This document shows, piece by piece, positions 61,034 through 64,000 of a stretch of DNA of 64,000 nt. Each line of letters begins with the position of its first letter. Position 1 is the first letter of the stretch. The stretch is from Sulfuricella denitrificans skB26 (lineage in GTDB: Bacteria; Pseudomonadota; Gammaproteobacteria; Burkholderiales; Sulfuricellaceae). A program made the translations under genes and the position numbers. Location: contig NC_022357.1 of the NCBI RefSeq assembly GCF_000297055.2, positions 1,809,501 to 1,873,500 of the forward strand, read 5' to 3'. The notes under the pieces are model-generated. The model did not search any database, was not told where the DNA came from, and was given only the letters and a program-made list of their open reading frames with translations.

Positions 61034-62503
61034 CTAAAGGTTAATTTCCTCGGCCCAGACCAGCGCCTTGAGCTGGGCGGTATTGACCTCATTGGCATCC
61101 AGCCCGCAAGCGGCGGCATGCTCAATAATCCCTTCCTGATCGGCCTCCTCGCACGCTACAGCAAGCGCCAGGAAAGGTGCGTAGACTCCTTCGCGACGTG
61201 CCAGCGCCGCCATAACCGGGTCGGGAAGTTGCAACTGCTCCAGCGCCTGCGCCATCGGCACGTTCAGCAATACGTCGAGCAAGGAAAATATCCCGACGAT
61301 AAACAATCCTTCGCGCTCGGTCGGCGACAGCTTGCTTTGGCCCAGCAGTTCCGTCATGCGCGCACGCACCAGCGCATTCTGCAGCAGTGCCTTGCTGCGC
61401 GGATCTGCCTTGCCGCTGGTGAACAGCAGCAACGTCAGCCAGCGATACAGTTGTTTGTAGCCAAGAATCACCAACGCATGAGCGATGGAGCGAATTTGCT
61501 GCTGAAATCCGTTGACCGGCGCGTTGATGTAACGCAGCAGCTTGTAGGAAAGCATCGCATCGTGCTTGAACCCTTCCTCCAACTGAGAGATTTCTGCCTG
61601 GCTCTTTACCTTGTTGAGCAGTTCCAGAACCCTGATGCGGTCGCTATCGACACGGGGCGGCATGGAGGGGCGCAAACGGGTGAAGTAATTGCCCTCGAAG
61701 CAATGGAAATTCATCTTGTAACAAGCATCGAAATCGTCATCGGTCTCCACGTTTTTCGCCAGCAGTTGCGGCGAAGACTTATCCAGGAAGCGATCCGCCA
61801 GCTTGCCGAGCTCAATGGCGTTGAAGCGGGCAACGTCCACCCTGATGAAGCTCGCCAATGTGAGAAATTGCCCCAGACCCCGTTTCGCCTCAAAATCATC
61901 GAGTGCAATCTGGTAGCCCATGCTCCTTAGTTCGCGGCAGCGCAGCAGGTTGTCCTCCAATGTGTCCTGGTCCGGGCATACCAGCAACACCACACCCTTG
62001 CAGGGCAATTTCTGCAGCATAGGGCTATCCAGCATGACAGGAGAAATGCCGACAAACGCCAGCTTGTCTTCGAGCAAACGGTCAACATCGAGGTCCGCCA
62101 GGCAGTGGATCAGGGCTTCGTCCTGCATCCGCCGCACCGCTGCATCTGGCTCTTTGACCGTGGGCAGTACCTTACTGCGCAACAGTAATTCGTAGCCGAT
62201 AATCTGCTGAGAACGATCCAGAACCGGCTGGCGGCCGATGATTTTTAGCCGTAGTTTTTCCCTGTTAGTACGCTGGCCGTGCGTTTCGATTTTAGGAATG
62301 CTGGCTACCACGTTATCAGCCGCAATATGGCCGGTATCGATCGCCTCTTCATCCGCTCCGGACGGAATGGAATCGAGCAAGGGGATAGATTCGCCCAGGG
62401 AAGAGGAAGATGTCACAGCGGGACTGGAAACAGGGGGTACAGCTTTGGGCTTGTCACCGCCGGATTTACCGCCCCTGATGAATTTCAGATATTTCCCTAG
62501 CAC
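61034..62503 (-). CDS. Degenerate EAL plus HDOD domain signalling protein
   Basis: A c-di-GMP-type regulatory protein that is probably not an enzyme. It has about 489 residues. A low-complexity Ser/Pro N-terminus (1-80) is followed by an EAL-like domain (about 85-280) and an HDOD domain (about 285-460). Key EAL residues are lost: the signature is GYELLLRS, the Asn loop reads FVGISPVML, and the metal motif reads LDDFEAK. It resembles YuxH/CdgJ-type proteins. I chose the GTG at 62503 because GGAG sits 8 bases before it; a GTG at 62512 is in frame but directly abuts that site. Confidence 0.87.
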   Translation of the reverse strand: MLGKYLKFIRGGKSGGDKPKAVPPVSSPAVTSSSSLGESIPLLDSIPSGADEEAIDTGHIAADNVVASIPKIETHGQRTNREKLRLKIIGRQPVLDRSQQIIGYELLLRSKVLPTVKEPDAAVRRMQDEALIHCLADLDVDRLLEDKLAFVGISPVMLDSPMLQKLPCKGVVLLVCPDQDTLEDNLLRCRELRSMGYQIALDDFEAKRGLGQFLTLASFIRVDVARFNAIELGKLADRFLDKSSPQLLAKNVETDDDFDACYKMNFHCFEGNYFTRLRPSMPPRVDSDRIRVLELLNKVKSQAEISQLEEGFKHDAMLSYKLLRYINAPVNGFQQQIRSIAHALVILGYKQLYRWLTLLLFTSGKADPRSKALLQNALVRARMTELLGQSKLSPTEREGLFIVGIFSLLDVLLNVPMAQALEQLQLPDPVMAALARREGVYAPFLALAVACEEADQEGIIEHAAACGLDANEVNTAQLKALVWAEEINL

Positions 62504-62659
62504 TTGACGCACTCCATGAAAGCTTGGTCGATTCTAGCACGCAACCACCTGCATATAAATGTCATAAACGCTACGTACGGGAACTTTTATTGCGGACAGT
62601 GTGTCTTTTGATCTATGCTTCATCTATAAACGCACAAGAAAATCAATATCCAAAAAATT

Positions 62660-63019
62660 ATGAGGCACTGCCTGCGCAATTTCATACTCGGCTTTCTGCT
62701 GCTGTGGCTTCCACTGCAGAGTTTTGCCGCGGCCGGGATGTCGTTCTGCCGACACGATCACACTCCGCCGCCAGCAATGCAGGCCGGGATGCAAGATCAT
62801 CATGCTGGCCATGATTGCGACCATGACGCCCCCGCCACACACCAAACGCAGTGCGACGATTGCGGCTATTGCCACCTGGCTGGTGCGCCCGCCCTGCTTC
62901 CTACGCTGACCGGCTTGCCCGATAACGCCCGCTTCTCCTTCAAATTCGCTTTTGACACGCACTTCCCGCTAGTCTTTCCCGAACAACCTCAGCGACCCCC
63001 TCACGCTTTTTTTTCCTGA
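62660..63019 (+). CDS. DUF2946-like His/Cys-rich secreted protein
   Basis: A 119-residue protein with a signal peptide (NFILGFLLLWLPLQSFAAAG). The mature part is rich in His and Cys (CRHDHT, DHHAGHDCDHD, QCDDCGYCHLAG), which suggests metal binding. Small proteins of this kind often open heavy-metal efflux operons in betaproteobacteria. The ribosome site is weak. A possible promoter (TTGCGG at 62590, TATGCT at 62614, spacing 18) lies upstream; this is uncertain. Confidence 0.75.
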   Translation: MRHCLRNFILGFLLLWLPLQSFAAAGMSFCRHDHTPPPAMQAGMQDHHAGHDCDHDAPATHQTQCDDCGYCHLAGAPALLPTLTGLPDNARFSFKFAFDTHFPLVFPEQPQRPPHAFFS

Positions 63020-63105
63020 GTTCTACCAAATTTTGACTTGGATGCAGGTCTATGGGCTTATCCCATAGCTCTCCGCATGCACGACTTTAATTTTAGGAGA
63101 AAATC

Positions 63106-63408
63106 ATGAAAAAAACATTAATCACCCTCTTCGCAGCCGCCACTATGCTGACGGCGGTTTCCACCGTCCAGGCTGGCGATGCCGCGAACGGCAAAGGCAC
63201 AGTCAACAAAATCGACGCTGAAACGTCCACTCTGAACATCTCTCACGAAGCCATTCCCGCTATCAAATGGCCTGCCATGACGATGGACTTCAAGGTGGCT
63301 GACAAAAAGGCTCTGTCAGGCATCAAAGCAGGCCAGGCAGTCACTTTCGGCCTCACCAAGGATGCGAAAACCGGTTACGTGATTTCACACATCGAACCAG
63401 CAAAATAA
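63106..63408 (+). CDS. CusF-like periplasmic copper-binding protein
   Basis: CusF carries Cu(I) or Ag(I) to the CusCBA efflux pump. This 100-residue protein has a signal peptide (LFAAATMLTAVSTVQAGD) and the family site: His47, Trp55, Met58 and Met60 in ISHEAIPAIKWPAMTMDF, matching the His, Trp and two Met ligands known from CusF. AGGAG precedes the ATG. It lies just before a TolC-like gene, as in cus operons. Confidence 0.93.
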   Translation: MKKTLITLFAAATMLTAVSTVQAGDAANGKGTVNKIDAETSTLNISHEAIPAIKWPAMTMDFKVADKKALSGIKAGQAVTFGLTKDAKTGYVISHIEPAK

Positions 63409-63416
63409 GCTGGCTG

Positions 63417-63440
63417 ACGGGAGGCCGCAAGGCTTCCCGT
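63417..63440 (+). other. Stem-loop between the CusF-like and TolC-like genes
   Basis: ACGGGAGGCC pairs with GGCTTCCCGT (one G-T pair) around a GCAA tetraloop. A very stable stem without a T-run, it probably protects or tunes the upstream message rather than ending it. Confidence 0.6.
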
Positions 63441-63477
63441 TACCGATATCGATTTTCTTTTCTAAGGACAGAGGCAA

Positions 63478-64000
63478 ATGAAACCTCATCGCTATCCAAT
63501 CATGCCTGGAAAGCTGCATACGTTCGCGCTCGTTTTGGCACTGGCTAGCGCATCGGCACTGGCCGAACCCACTGCATCACTACCCGGCGCCAACGTCGAA
63601 AACCTGCTCGAACTGGCACGCAGCCAGAATCCCGAGTTCGCCGCCATGCGCTACGAAGCGGAAGCAGCAGCGGAGCGGGTTTACCCCGCCGGCGCCCTGC
63701 CCGATCCTACCCTGCGCACCGAGCTGCGCGACATCACCAACCAGGGCATGGATGCCAGCCCCAACCTGCTGCCTGGACGGATTGGCAGCACCAAATACAC
63801 CCTGATCCAGCCGGTGCCTTTCTGGGGAAAACGCGACCTGAAACAGGATGTGGCCGAAGCTCAGGCCAATCAGGCCAGAGGTAACGCATCAGCCAGCTGG
63901 TCCGACCTGGCGGCACGTATCAAAGTGGCCTACGCCCAGTATTATGTGCAGATCCACGCCGAGGCCCTGACCAGGGAAATACTCGATCTGGTCGGCAGTC
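63478..64000 (+). CDS. TolC-family outer-membrane efflux protein (CusC/CzcC-like), 5' part
   Basis: The outer-membrane channel of a tripartite metal efflux pump. The ATG at 63478 is followed by a signal peptide (TFALVLALASASALAEP). The coil region begins NLLELARSQNPEFAAMRYEA and contains PAGALPDPTLRTELRD, as in CzcC/CusC-type proteins. The gene is open at the window edge (174 codons seen). The order CusF-like then TolC-like suggests cusB and cusA homologues further on. Confidence 0.9.
   Translation, partial: MKPHRYPIMPGKLHTFALVLALASASALAEPTASLPGANVENLLELARSQNPEFAAMRYEAEAAAERVYPAGALPDPTLRTELRDITNQGMDASPNLLPGRIGSTKYTLIQPVPFWGKRDLKQDVAEAQANQARGNASASWSDLAARIKVAYAQYYVQIHAEALTREILDLVGS

Overview
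The window is chromosomal DNA from a betaproteobacterium. The gene order alr-dnaB-rplI-rpsR-priB-rpsF, hfq-hflX-hflK-hflC-DUF2065-hisZ-purA and ndk-rlmN-pilW-rodZ-ispG-hisS-yfgM-bamB-der, and the presence of PriB, fit the Nitrosomonadales/Gallionellales side of the class. A c-type haem sensor, a TRAP transporter, copper efflux and many c-di-GMP proteins suggest a free-living environmental bacterium. The genus is an inference and cannot be fixed from the sequence alone.

Layout. 1-25948 is almost all minus strand and housekeeping: cell wall (alr, partial), replication (dnaB, priB), ribosome (rplI, rpsR, rpsF with a likely S6:S18 autoregulatory leader), RNA processing (rlmB, rnr, tRNA-Leu CAG, hfq, rlmN), purine and histidine metabolism (purA, hisZ, hisS), membrane proteolysis (hflK/hflC), a GGDEF-EAL protein, ribosome assembly (der), outer-membrane assembly (bamB), isoprenoids (ispG), cell shape and pili (rodZ, pilW). 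26112-33519 holds a SPOR protein, small membrane proteins, an AEC permease, a dctPQM TRAP operon, tilS and accA. 33619-44067 is mainly plus strand: recJ, a broken lpxR-like gene, a diguanylate cyclase, prfB with its programmed frameshift, a stand-alone CZB protein, lysS, a glycine-zipper protein and copA. 44151-49767 is the most accessory-looking part: a haem-motif HD-GYP protein, three small secreted repeat proteins and a divergent OmpR/EnvZ-like pair whose kinase is frameshifted. 49912-56638 holds a copper chaperone, several unknown small proteins, rimO, a ZIP transporter, pgeF, rluD and bamD. 56640-64000 holds glnB, a palindromic MITE-like element, nadE, sucD, sucC, a degenerate EAL-HDOD protein and the start of a copper-efflux operon (DUF2946-like, CusF-like, TolC-like).

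Themes. Four c-di-GMP-related proteins (GGDEF-EAL, GGDEF, HD-GYP, degenerate EAL-HDOD) are present. Copper handling appears at three separate places (copA, a CopZ-like chaperone, a Cus-like operon). Three genes carry single frameshifts next to short homopolymers (rplI, lpxR-like, the sensor kinase); sequencing error is a serious alternative to real decay. The spacers carry several families of short repeats built from 7-bp tandem arms, usually as inverted pairs. One family flanks der on both sides, and a related segment appears to have inserted in frame inside pgeF.

No stretch longer than 300 bases lacks a gene. The largest spacers are 44068-44339 (one weak small ORF) and 56979-57244 (filled by the palindromic element). 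I found no CRISPR array, rRNA, prophage or intact transposase gene. The window does not hold an obvious large novel system; the best leads are the repeat families, the haem-motif HD-GYP sensor and the secreted-repeat-protein/OmpR cluster.
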